Counted from the first letter of the stretch, positions 1-5,353 are shown. The stretch is 6,611 nucleotides of DNA from Pseudanabaena sp. CAN_BIN31 (GCA_026785865.1 JAJAZG010000149.1:1-6611); one strand, 5' to 3'. Notes: generated by a model from the sequence alone, not told the origin. Numbers and translations are program-made.

Positions 1-517
1 CATCTACAACTAATTCTCGCTGCGGGTCTAATACCGCTATTGCTTGTCCTGGCAATGCTCCAGACGATTCCTCTCGCAATACTTTTAACCGATGTTCTGT
101 TCCTCCGATATGATTCCCATCTACTATACGTACTTCATATCCTTCGAGAATACTATTCTTTACTTGCCTAAATTCTGTTTTGATTGTTGAAAGTTCCTCG
201 CTGCTGTATCTTACTAAGGCTTGCGAAATTCTTGGTTCTAATCTATTGATCTTCGCGTACAGCGCTACTTTTGATACCCCGACTACTTTCTCATAGCCTC
301 GATATGCTGCTCCTACTGATGGATATATGCCGCAGACTACTAAACTCATTAATCCCACAACGTTTGAAAACAGCAGCTTTTTCGTGTATTGCGCTTGAGC
401 CGTATCTTTAAACAATTTTTCCAGTTGCTCTGGCGCAAAGCTCCGTTCCATAATTGCTCTGACCATAACCGTCACTGGTGTCTGCTCTACAAATCTTTCA
501 AAAATCTCACTAATCAT
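1..517 (-). CDS. IS4-family transposase, N-terminal part (cut by left edge)
   Basis: This frame is open from an ATG at 515-517 to the left edge, giving 172 residues with no stop. The protein should be a DDE transposase that cuts and moves its own IS element. The N-terminal half has the pattern I know from cyanobacterial IS4-family transposases: a start like MISEIFERFVEQTPV, then the block LLFSNVVGLMSLVVCGIYPSV (residues 48-68, given here as key positions), then IVDGNH at 131-136, in which Asp133 is the likely first catalytic Asp, followed by TEHRLKVLR and VLDPQ. The second Asp and the Glu would lie beyond the window, so intactness cannot be judged. A purine-rich stretch (GAGAGAAT) lies about 5 bases ahead of the ATG. 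No HIP1 octamer occurs in it, unlike most genes here, which fits recent arrival. Family assignment is firm; the IS subgroup is not determined. Confidence 0.88.
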   Translation of the reverse strand, partial: MISEIFERFVEQTPVTVMVRAIMERSFAPEQLEKLFKDTAQAQYTKKLLFSNVVGLMSLVVCGIYPSVGAAYRGYEKVVGVSKVALYAKINRLEPRISQALVRYSSEELSTIKTEFRQVKNSILEGYEVRIVDGNHIGGTEHRLKVLREESSGALPGQAIAVLDPQRELVVD

Positions 518-559
518 TTTCTATTCTCTCTTAGCGATTGTTTTTAGCTCTTGACTTGG

Positions 560-592
560 ATTATACTGGAAATCTGCTTTGATTCATTGCAA
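560..592 (-). promoter_or_regulatory. Candidate transposase promoter
   Basis: On the minus strand a perfect -10 box TATAAT (560-565) lies 42 bases ahead of the transposase ATG. The nearest -35-like hexamer is TTGCAA (587-592), but the spacer is 21 bases, longer than the usual 16-18. Weak native promoters are common in IS elements. The -10 is convincing by sequence; the -35 is doubtful. Confidence 0.35.
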
Positions 593-673
593 TTTCACTA
601 AATCTCACCTTAACAGGGGTAGTGTTCCACCACCAAGATAACTTCATTAACATGGAATTTTTAGTTGTTCCGT

Positions 674-711
674 GTGGCGATCGCTGTTTCTTTTGTGGAG
701 TGGCGATCGCT
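674..711. repeat. Two copies of a 12-base direct repeat containing HIP1, in a gene-free spacer
   Basis: The 12-mer GTGGCGATCGCT occurs at 674-685 and again at 700-711. Each copy carries one HIP1 octamer, the palindromic motif over-represented in many cyanobacteria. They lie in the 272-base spacer between the transposase start (517) and the end of the small minus-strand gene (790). I see no supported gene, no clear terminator and no RNA gene in the rest of that spacer. Confidence 0.5.
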
Positions 712-789
712 TTTTGATTGAGATGATGTTAGAGGCGATCGGAACTTCATCTGCTTTTGGCTTATTGCAATTCAACGATTGCTGTAGCA

Positions 790-1050
790 CTAAACCTTAG
801 GCTTACCACCAATATCGCCGTCGCCATCAATGTCACGACCAGTCAATTTTTCTAGACCATCAACTGCTTTACCAGCAGAATCTCTAGCGATCGCACCGAC
901 ATCTGTATTTAAGACATCAGAAACTTTTTTAGAATTTTCTTCGCCAATAACATCCTGAGCCTTTTCTTTGATGCCTTCAGCTACTTCTCCAGTTTTTTGC
1001 TGCAAGCCGCTTACAAATCCACCAAGCCCTGATTTTTGTTCGTCGCTCAT
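790..1050 (-). CDS. Small acidic protein with C-terminal EF-hand-like Asp loop, function unknown
   Basis: This is an 86-residue hydrophilic protein with no membrane segment, signal peptide or cysteine. Residues 1-70 are rich in Gly, Ala, Lys, Glu and Asp and should form amphipathic helix, with phrases such as GIKEKAQDVIGEE and GKAVDGLEKLTG. The tail holds DIDGDGDIGG (73-82), in which Asp73, Asp75, Asp77, Gly78 and Ile80 match positions 1, 3, 5, 6 and 8 of a calcium-binding EF-hand or dockerin loop, but the Glu of position 12 is missing. I chose the ATG at 1048-1050 because TAGAG lies about 9 bases ahead of it; an ATG at 1054-1056 and a TTG at 1066-1068 are in frame and less well placed. The composition resembles small actinobacterial MT0933-type antitoxins and LEA-like stress proteins, but this is similarity of style only, and no partner toxin gene is adjacent. 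Calcium binding is inference. Confidence 0.7.
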   Translation of the reverse strand: MSDEQKSGLGGFVSGLQQKTGEVAEGIKEKAQDVIGEENSKKVSDVLNTDVGAIARDSAGKAVDGLEKLTGRDIDGDGDIGGKPKV

Positions 1051-1092
1051 TCTCATTAACTCTATCAAGATTTTCGGTTGATTTACACTTGA

Positions 1093-1098
1093 ATTATA
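1093..1098 (-). promoter_or_regulatory. -10 box of the small acidic protein gene
   Basis: A perfect TATAAT on the minus strand lies 42 bases ahead of the chosen ATG (1050), a normal leader length. No good -35 hexamer is seen 16-18 bases upstream (the sequence there is near ATAGCT), so an activator or a relaxed -35 would be needed. It lies between this gene and the hairpin that follows the sugar transferase gene, which suggests that the small gene is transcribed on its own. Confidence 0.45.
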
Positions 1099-1144
1099 AG
1101 CAAGTAATCTCTAAAAGCTATGTTTCTTGTAACACTTTGTAGCA

Positions 1145-1195
1145 AAAGAAACCTTAAAAGCTTTGGCGCACGCTGAGCGACAGCTTTTTGAGTTT
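1145..1195 (-). repeat. Degenerate palindromic repeat A, possible terminator of the sugar transferase gene
   Basis: Seven bases after the stop codon of the gene at 1196-2656 (read on minus) there is an inverted repeat AAAAGCT (1156-1162) and AGCTTTT (1182-1188). The 19-base interior is GC-rich and contains a smaller CGCT/AGCG palindrome. On the minus strand it is followed by AAGGTTTCTTTT, so it may terminate transcription. It shares exact blocks with other hairpins here: 1145-1159 is the reverse complement of 2775-2789 (15 bases), and 1184-1195 is the reverse complement of 2841-2852 (12 bases). It therefore looks like a decayed member of a dispersed repeat family. Confidence 0.6.
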
Positions 1196-2656
1196 TTAAT
1201 ATGCTCCCTTCCCAAATAGAACCAATCGTATGGTTTCAACCAGAATTTCTAAATCAAAGTTTAGCGACCAACGATCTATATAGAAGAGATCCAGCTTTGC
1301 GACATCATCAATTGTGTCTAAATCCGATCGCCCCGAAATTTGCCATAAACCCGTAATTCCTGGCATGACCAGATGGCGAGTATGATGCCAACTCGTGAAT
1401 CTAGCGACATCACGCACAGGCAAAGGACGCGGACCAACGAGACTCATCTGTCCGAGTAACACATTGAATAGTTGGGGAAGCTCATCAAGACTCGTACAGC
1501 GCAAAAAATGTCCAATCGGAATGATGCGTGGATCGCGTTCAATTTTGAACATGACTCCATCAGAACTTTTGTTGAGATGCTCCAGTTCGGCTTGGCGGCG
1601 ATCAGCATCCATAAACATGCTACGAAACTTCCACATCCGAAAAGATTGCCCTTGCAATCCAATGCGATCTTGACTGTAGAATACACTTCCTTTGGAACTA
1701 GTTTTAATCGCGATCGCAATGCCGATAAATACAGGCGATAAAACGATCAACCCGATCAAAGCGGCGACCCAATCCAAACAACGCTTAAAGATATATTCCC
1801 AATTGGCTAACAGTGATGACTCAATCCGAATCATCGGCATTGATGCAAAAATTTCTGGAATGCCGCGCCGATGTAGCAGCATTAAGCTAGATGGAACTAG
1901 CCTTAGCCCAATTCCTTCATTGCGAAGTTGCCAATATAACTGTGAAGCTAATTGAGTTTCAGGCAATCCTTCAGCAATTACTTCTTTCGCTCCTGAATTA
2001 ATGATTGATTGCATAGAATGTGAAGTATTTGCGAGAGAAGATGTCAGCACCCCAACAACTTTATAGCCTGTTCTTTTTTCGATAATACTTGCTAAATATG
2101 GCAGGCGATCGCTTGGGGCAATGATAAAAACAGGAGTATGAGTTCTCGCGATCGCAAACTGATCGAAGAGCAAAGTTAAGAGCAAGCGTAGTCCGATAAT
2201 CATCACCACACTGCCAATCCATACAGGAAAAAACAGCGATCGCGGCGCGTCAACCTTTGGGTCGTAAAAATAGCAAACCACCAAAGATGACATATAAATG
2301 GTGCTAATAAATTGTGCTTGTTTTACATAGTTGCGCCATTGTGACTGACCGCGATAAAAGTTGTGGTAAGCAAATCCTGTGACGATCGCCGCCGCAAAAG
2401 CCCAAAACAAACCAGTTAATCCCGCAAATTCTCCCCAATTAAGTTCTGGCGGCAAAGGTGAAAAGCCTTGACTAAGGCTCAGCGATCCTTTCCAAGCGAT
2501 CGCCAATCCCAAAATATCGCTAAAAATCAGTAATAGCGCTCGCAACCAGTTGAACTCGACCATAGACCATTGTTTGATCTGGTTACCTGCCCGAATATCA
2601 TATTTTTTTGCACACTTATCGTTGTGCTTCTTAGTTGGTTTGCGATCGCTACTCAC
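1196..2656 (-). CDS. Polyprenyl-phosphate sugar-1-phosphate transferase (WbaP/WcaJ-type, exopolysaccharide initiation)
   Basis: This 486-residue membrane enzyme should move a sugar-1-phosphate from a nucleotide sugar to undecaprenyl phosphate, the first step of a lipid-linked polysaccharide. After a basic hydrophilic N-terminus (1-35) come four hydrophobic segments near 38-58, 77-97, 115-131 and 142-165, then a soluble Rossmann-like region (about 172-280), a hydrophobic segment (292-318) and the bacterial sugar transferase domain (about 320-486). Family motifs in that domain are KFRSM (343-347), TSLDELPQL (388-396) with the Asp391-Glu392 pair known as catalytic, MSLVGPRP (404-411) and PGITGLWQISGRS (432-444). 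The length is normal for the family. The GTG start at 2654-2656 is backed by AGAGGG at 2665-2670; an ATG at residue 32 is a weaker alternative. The gene lies downstream of a WecG-type glycosyltransferase on the same strand, which supports a shared glycan pathway. The sugar substrate (glucose, galactose or other) cannot be read from the sequence. Confidence 0.93.
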   Translation of the reverse strand: MSSDRKPTKKHNDKCAKKYDIRAGNQIKQWSMVEFNWLRALLLIFSDILGLAIAWKGSLSLSQGFSPLPPELNWGEFAGLTGLFWAFAAAIVTGFAYHNFYRGQSQWRNYVKQAQFISTIYMSSLVVCYFYDPKVDAPRSLFFPVWIGSVVMIIGLRLLLTLLFDQFAIARTHTPVFIIAPSDRLPYLASIIEKRTGYKVVGVLTSSLANTSHSMQSIINSGAKEVIAEGLPETQLASQLYWQLRNEGIGLRLVPSSLMLLHRRGIPEIFASMPMIRIESSLLANWEYIFKRCLDWVAALIGLIVLSPVFIGIAIAIKTSSKGSVFYSQDRIGLQGQSFRMWKFRSMFMDADRRQAELEHLNKSSDGVMFKIERDPRIIPIGHFLRCTSLDELPQLFNVLLGQMSLVGPRPLPVRDVARFTSWHHTRHLVMPGITGLWQISGRSDLDTIDDVAKLDLFYIDRWSLNFDLEILVETIRLVLFGKGAY

Positions 2657-2664
2657 TCTGATAT

Positions 2665-2670
2665 CCCTCT
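2665..2670 (-). promoter_or_regulatory. Ribosome binding site deciding the GTG start of the sugar transferase
   Basis: AGAGGG on the minus strand lies 8 bases ahead of the GTG at 2654-2656, an ideal Shine-Dalgarno distance. This favours the GTG over the downstream in-frame ATG at residue 32. Confidence 0.7.
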
Positions 2671-2710
2671 GCTGCGCTTACCTAATTTTGCATCACAAAA
2701 TTCGCTTCAT

Positions 2711-2810
2711 TGATCAGTAAGTAAGCAAGAACCCAAAACCCAAAAAGCTGTAGCGCGCGCTACAGCTTTTTGGGTTTTAAGGTTTCTTTCGCCCACTTAC
2801 TTACTGATTA
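2711..2810. repeat. Nested inverted repeat B: 44-bp perfect palindrome inside 13-bp outer arms
   Basis: The core 2735-2778 is a perfect 44-bp palindrome centred between 2756 and 2757, reading AAAACCCAAAAAGCTGTAGC and onward to its mirror. Outside it, ATCAGTAAGTAAG (2713-2725) is repeated inverted at 2796-2808, nearly concentric with the core (the centres differ by 4 bases). The motif AGTAAGTAAG occurs a third time at 2828-2837. The block 2775-2789 matches repeat A in reverse complement. The 100-base nested architecture is like a MITE or a bacterial palindromic unit. It lies between the two glycan genes and could also stop or slow transcription between them. No transposase or clear target duplication is visible. 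Confidence 0.75.
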
Positions 2811-2843
2811 TCTTGCCCAACTTGACTAGTAAGTAAGTCTAAA

Positions 2844-2890
2844 CTCAAAAAGGAGTGGCGCACGCGCAGCCTGCGCCACTCCTTTTTGGG
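2844..2890 (-). terminator. Hairpin C after the WecG-type gene, probable Rho-independent terminator
   Basis: A perfect 17-bp stem pairs 2846-2862 with 2872-2888 around a 9-base loop (2863-2871), with two further pairs possible outside (one G-U). It begins 2 bases after the stop of the minus-strand gene ending at 2893. Read on minus, the GC-rich stem ends in CCTTTTTGAG, a short U-run built into the stem. It shares AAACTCAAAAAG with repeat A (reverse complement of 1184-1195) and TGGCGCACGC with its loop (1165-1174), so it is both a likely terminator and a member of the repeat family. Confidence 0.7.
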
Positions 2891-2892
2891 CT

Positions 2893-3657
2893 TTACTTCA
2901 AAATTCGTTTTAAGTGTTGGATTCCAAATAAAACTACAAAACAAGGATTATTAATTAAATAGCGTTGCCATAGACGCATTGGCTCTTGGCTAAAGCGATA
3001 TAACCATTCCAAACCGATCGCCATCATCCAACGCGGTGCTTGCGAAACCCGTCCACTATGGAAATCAAAGGCAGCACCAACCCCAATCATCACGGATGGT
3101 AATTGGGGTTGGGCTGCACTCATCCAAAATTCTTGTTTAGGACAACCAAGGGCAACTAAGACAACTTTTGCCTCTGACTTAGAAATAAGCGCAACATCTT
3201 CAGCTAATTGTGATTCAAATTTGGGATCGTTAAGATCAAAATAAGGTGGGGCATGTTTACCCGCGATCGCTAAATCTGGAAATCGTGATTTTAAATTCTG
3301 CTCTAATTTCTCAAGCGTTGCCAACGTTGCGCCAAATAAATAAATAGAGAGATTTTCTTGGGCGGCGCGATCACACCACGCCAACATTAAATCGGGGCCA
3401 TAAACCCGTTGTTGATTTTTTGCACCTAGCGATCGCATTGCCCACACCAGTGGCATCCCGTCAGGCGTGACGATCACCGCATTAGCCAATATTTGACGAT
3501 AAGCACGATCCCAATAAGCAGTCATTACCACATGCACATTTGCCGCCACGATGTAACAAGATGTTGCTTGCCGAGCGAGAATGGTAATGCGATCGCAAGT
3601 ATCTGCATAGCTAGTTGTGTCAATCCCAACATTAATAATCGATATACGCTGACTCAT
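2893..3657 (-). CDS. WecG/TagA/CpsF-family glycosyltransferase
   Basis: This 254-residue enzyme of family GT26 type should add a sugar, in characterised members N-acetylmannosamine or its uronic acid, to a lipid-linked first sugar on the cytoplasmic side of the membrane. Motifs in order: AANVHVV (38-44), TPDGMPLV (64-71) with Asp66 at the position proposed as catalytic base in TagA, RVYGPDLM (84-91), GCPKQE (171-176), GAAFDFHSG (194-202) and APRWM (207-211). The basic, aromatic C-terminal tail (about 216-254) fits the membrane-binding appendage of the family. Length is normal. I chose ATG 3655-3657 because MSQRISIINVGID fits usual N-termini. A TTG nine codons upstream (3682-3684) has a better Shine-Dalgarno (GAGAGG) but lies in a perfect hairpin. 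The next gene downstream is the sugar transferase of the first step. Donor sugar is unknown. Confidence 0.92.
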   Translation of the reverse strand: MSQRISIINVGIDTTSYADTCDRITILARQATSCYIVAANVHVVMTAYWDRAYRQILANAVIVTPDGMPLVWAMRSLGAKNQQRVYGPDLMLAWCDRAAQENLSIYLFGATLATLEKLEQNLKSRFPDLAIAGKHAPPYFDLNDPKFESQLAEDVALISKSEAKVVLVALGCPKQEFWMSAAQPQLPSVMIGVGAAFDFHSGRVSQAPRWMMAIGLEWLYRFSQEPMRLWQRYLINNPCFVVLFGIQHLKRILK

Positions 3658-3666
3658 AACCAAACA

Positions 3667-3701
3667 AAAGTAGAGAGGACACAAAGTGTCCTCTCTACTT
3701 T
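3667..3701 (-). repeat. Perfect hairpin D directly ahead of the WecG-type gene
   Basis: A 16-bp stem without mismatch pairs 3667-3682 with 3686-3701 around a 3-base loop (AAA on plus, TTT on minus). Its base is 9 bases ahead of the ATG at 3657, so it would sit in the leader where the ribosome binds. In the minus-strand RNA the 5' arm contains the Shine-Dalgarno-like GAGAGG, paired to CCTCTC in the 3' arm, and the alternative TTG start overlaps the loop. A role in translation control or RNA stability is inference. Confidence 0.65.
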
Positions 3702-3761
3702 AAATCCTTATGCAGCTTGTAAAAACAAGTTGATCACAATGGCAATTTTCAATAGCCTTAA

Positions 3762-3781
3762 CAAGGGGCTTAAGCCCCTTG
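3762..3781. repeat. Perfect 20-bp palindrome E in the divergent promoter region
   Basis: CAAGGGGCTTAAGCCCCTTG is a perfect palindrome with CTTAAG at its centre. It lies between the divergent WecG-type gene (start 3657) and TPR gene (start 3876), about 43 bases ahead of the TPR -10 box. It could be an operator for a dimeric regulator, a weak hairpin, or another member of the palindromic repeats that fill spacers here. No U-run follows it directly on either strand, so it is not a standard terminator. Confidence 0.5.
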
Positions 3782-3823
3782 CCTGTTCAATTTTTTTCAA
3801 CAAAACTGGTTGTGAGCAAACTT

Positions 3824-3832
3824 TGTGATAAT
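3824..3832 (+). promoter_or_regulatory. Extended -10 promoter of the TPR gene
   Basis: TGTGATAAT is an extended -10 (TG, one base, GATAAT at 3827-3832). No good -35 is present, as is common for extended -10 promoters. Transcription would begin near 3839, which is after the GTG at 3825 that opens the longest frame and before the ATG at 3876. This supports the downstream start. Confidence 0.4.
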
Positions 3833-3875
3833 ATTGCAAAGGCAAAAATACGGCTTGGGAGCTTTGATTCGCTCG

Positions 3876-4298
3876 ATGAATACAGAAATTACAGAAGATT
3901 TATTCATTAACGGTTTAGAACGCTACAAACAAGGTGAATCTGCCGAGGAATTAATTCCTGTGTTTGAAAAAGTATGCGATCGCCAGCCCAAAGTTGCTAG
4001 CGGTTGGATTTGTTTATCTTGGCTATACTTGCTAGACGACAACGCCAAGCTCGCTCTTAAAGCTGCACAGAAAGCAGTTAAAATCGCCCCTGAAGATCCT
4101 CAAGGTCATATTAATCTAGCGATCGCGATGCTAGAGCTATCCCAAAAGGGTGTTCGCGAACAAATCGAAGCTGCTCAAAACTGGCTGATGATTTTGAAAG
4201 ATATTAAGCCAGAAATTGTTGAGAATTTTGAAGAGGGTTTGCGCCGTCGTCCAGACTGGAAAGCTCTTGAAAAGGTTAGAGACTGGGTGTTAAGCTAA
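3876..4298 (+). CDS. Tetratricopeptide (TPR) repeat protein
   Basis: This 140-residue soluble protein is a small TPR scaffold, a fold that binds partner proteins. One repeat is clear at about 41-74: WICLSWLYLLDD followed by ALKAAQKAVKIAPED, which shows the Trp, Leu, Ala and Pro spacing of the TPR pattern. A second follows at about 75-108 (PQGHINLAIAMLEL and then EAAQNWLMI). The N-terminal segment (MNTEITEDLFINGLERYKQG) looks like a helical pair before the repeats, and the C-terminus (RRRPDWKALEKVRDWVLS) like a capping helix. I chose ATG 3876 over the GTG at 3825 because the extra 17 residues overlap the likely promoter. A good Shine-Dalgarno is not seen; GGGAG lies 14 bases ahead. It stands alone on the plus strand, divergent from the WecG-type gene. 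The partner is unknown. Confidence 0.82.
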   Translation: MNTEITEDLFINGLERYKQGESAEELIPVFEKVCDRQPKVASGWICLSWLYLLDDNAKLALKAAQKAVKIAPEDPQGHINLAIAMLELSQKGVREQIEAAQNWLMILKDIKPEIVENFEEGLRRRPDWKALEKVRDWVLS

Positions 4299-4529
4299 TT
4301 GCTTATTTTTAAAGTTTTTATTGGTGTTCATACTTCTTAATCTTAATTGGCTGAATTTAACGAATAACTTTATCTAAGATCATATAACTTCATAAATAAT
4401 GCAATCTTGTCAGAAAAACTTAACAGAGTTCTTTTGTCAAGGATGTTAGGCTATCCAGACATAAGTAACTGATGTTGCTAAGTTTTTAATATTCAGCTCA
4501 CTATAAATTTTAAAAAGGAAGTTAATAAA

Positions 4530-4733
4530 ATGATCTTAGAAAACGTTAAAGTCAAACCCGAAACTCGTAACCATAAGGGTTTTTTTGTTTTGCAAGCCTC
4601 TTACAAATTGGTTAATATCGACGGTAATGGCTGGGCATTGATCTGCTTGGATGACTATGCTTGTCATTATGTTGATCCTGACGATCTAAAATTGCCTAGA
4701 GGCTGGAAAAAACAACCAGCAGCACAATTGTAA
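4530..4733 (+). CDS. Small protein of unknown function, 67 residues
   Basis: I do not recognise this protein by function. It is supported by AGGAAG at 4516-4521, 8 bases ahead of the ATG, by a long own leader (231 bases separate it from the TPR gene) and by a strong terminator hairpin about 50 bases after the stop. The sequence is mixed charged and aromatic (YKLVNIDGNGWALICLDDYA, then HYVDPDDLKLPRGWKK) and suggests a compact beta-rich domain with two cysteines or so near the middle, no membrane segment and no signal peptide. A TATAAA at 4502-4507 is too close to the start to be a normal promoter. Two TTGTCA hexamers (4407-4412 and 4434-4439) lie in the spacer without matching -10 boxes. The rest of the 4299-4529 spacer is AT-rich and shows nothing else. 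Confidence 0.75.
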   Translation: MILENVKVKPETRNHKGFFVLQASYKLVNIDGNGWALICLDDYACHYVDPDDLKLPRGWKKQPAAQL

Positions 4734-4782
4734 ATGTTCAGCGATCGCCTTAACGATAAAAAATCAAAAAAATGCAAGTCTT

Positions 4783-4822
4783 AAATAAAAAAGAGCAAAC
4801 ATATGTTTACTCTTTTTTATTT
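4783..4822 (+). terminator. Rho-independent terminator after the 67-residue protein gene
   Basis: A 13-bp AT-rich stem pairs AAATAAAAAAGAG (4783-4795) with CTCTTTTTTATTT (4810-4822). After one C/A mismatch it continues inward as AAACA/TGTTT around CATATG. The U-rich 3' arm (CTCTTTTTTATTTG) ends the plus-strand transcript. The structure is nearly symmetric, so it could work on minus as well. Confidence 0.75.
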
Positions 4823-4889
4823 GTAGCAGATTGCGAAGAAGCCAAACTACAAAAAACTTGAGTTTTATTTGAGCGCTTTGCAATGTAAG

Positions 4890-4935
4890 AATTTTTGATC
4901 GCATCTCACTTATGGAAGATGCAATCAAAAAATTT
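4890..4935 (-). terminator. 3' hairpin of the DUF3155 gene
   Basis: GATCGCATCT (4897-4906) and AGATGCAATC (4916-4925) form a 10-bp stem with AT-rich flanks (AATTTTT and AAAAAATT) that extend the pairing. In the minus-strand RNA the one non-Watson-Crick position is a U-G pair, while in the plus-strand RNA it would be a C-A mismatch, so the structure favours minus transcripts, that is, the gene ending at 4960. It begins about 25 bases after that stop. The U-run is on the 5' side of the minus-strand stem and the bases after it are AAAAATTC, so it is not a textbook terminator and may be a 3' protective hairpin. Confidence 0.5.
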
Positions 4936-4959
4936 TACAGGTATTATCTGCACGAGCCC

Positions 4960-5268
4960 TTATCTAGAGCCTACAAGTGCAACTTCTCTTTCCTCAGGTG
5001 GTTTCAGACTAGGGAACAAGAAGTGATTTTCTTCAACATACTGTGCCCCGAATAGTCCTTTTTCTGCCCAGAAGTATCGATCTGTTGTATGCTCGTTACG
5101 TCTTACAAGCAACAGTGCTGGAGGAAGAATGCCATGGGTGTGAATGTACTTACGTGCAGCCGTCACAGGCTTATCTTCGCCGCTATCGATACTGAATTGA
5201 GGAATATGTTCTAGGATTTTGCGCCCTTCTTGGCGACGTCTACTCTTCCGCTTACGTCTCCTTGCCAA
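4960..5268 (-). CDS. DUF3155-like cyanobacterial protein of unknown function
   Basis: With a TTG start this is a 102-residue protein beginning MARRRKRKSRRRQEGRKILE, the N-terminus I know from cyanobacterial DUF3155 proteins; the family name comes from memory and needs a profile search. After the strongly basic head (2-17), which suggests binding of nucleic acid or another polyanion (inference), comes a core with GEDKPVTAARKYI (30-42), PPALLLVRRNEHTTDRYFWA (49-68) and GLFGAQYVEENHFLFPSL (71-88), then a variable acidic tail. No membrane segment or signal peptide is seen. The frame also opens at ATG 5334 and ATG 5319, but a good promoter overlaps these codons, while AGGAGGT lies 6 bases ahead of the TTG, so the TTG is almost certainly the real start. 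The gene stands alone downstream of nrdR on the same strand, 191 bases away and with its own promoter. Confidence 0.85.
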   Translation of the reverse strand: MARRRKRKSRRRQEGRKILEHIPQFSIDSGEDKPVTAARKYIHTHGILPPALLLVRRNEHTTDRYFWAEKGLFGAQYVEENHFLFPSLKPPEEREVALVGSR

Positions 5269-5274
5269 ATCAAT

Positions 5275-5281
5275 ACCTCCT
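5275..5281 (-). promoter_or_regulatory. Perfect Shine-Dalgarno deciding a TTG start for DUF3155
   Basis: AGGAGGT on the minus strand lies 6 bases ahead of TTG 5266-5268. It is the strongest ribosome binding site in the window, and no comparable site precedes the upstream ATGs at 5334 or 5319. Confidence 0.85.
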
Positions 5282-5323
5282 AATTTAGACCCTGAAATGC
5301 AATCGGGGTTATAAAACATTGTT

Positions 5324-5353
5324 ATTATAGCCATGGTAAATAAGAAATTTCAA
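5324..5353 (-). promoter_or_regulatory. Sigma70-type promoter of the DUF3155 gene
   Basis: On minus, TTGAAA (5348-5353) and TATAAT (5324-5329) are separated by 18 bases. Transcription would start near 5317, giving a leader of about 49 bases before the TTG start. The leader can form a small ACCC/GGGT stem. This is the best-matching promoter in the window. Confidence 0.65.

Larger units (their letters stand above)
1..600 (-). mobile_element. End of an IS4-like insertion sequence; outer boundary not located
   Basis: The element is inferred from the transposase gene that runs off the left edge. Its 5' end must lie to the right of the start codon at 517, beyond the candidate promoter that reaches about 592. 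I could not identify the terminal inverted repeat or target duplication because the other end is outside the window. The right coordinate is therefore only an estimate, plausible anywhere between about 566 and 640. Confidence 0.45.

Noticed and set aside
790..1050. Antitoxin of a toxin-antitoxin pair
   Set aside because: The resemblance is only in composition, and no adjacent small gene that could be the toxin is present.
1395..1955. Open frames on plus (1395-1673, 1472-1741, 1692-1955) and a second minus frame (1444-1719)
   Set aside because: They lie inside the well-supported sugar transferase gene, in other frames, and their translations show no family pattern and no ribosome binding site.
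2711..2890. Possible CRISPR array, because of repeated AGTAAGTAAG and regular hairpins
   Set aside because: There are no regularly spaced direct repeats with unique spacers and no cas genes; the repeats are inverted and unevenly spaced.
3493..3828. Plus-strand open frame of 111 codons
   Set aside because: It runs antisense through the start of the WecG-type gene and across hairpins D and E, with a biased, non-protein-like translation.
4299..4529. Small RNA or riboswitch ahead of the 67-residue protein
   Set aside because: The spacer is AT-rich without a stable fold, conserved riboswitch core or good promoter that I can recognise.
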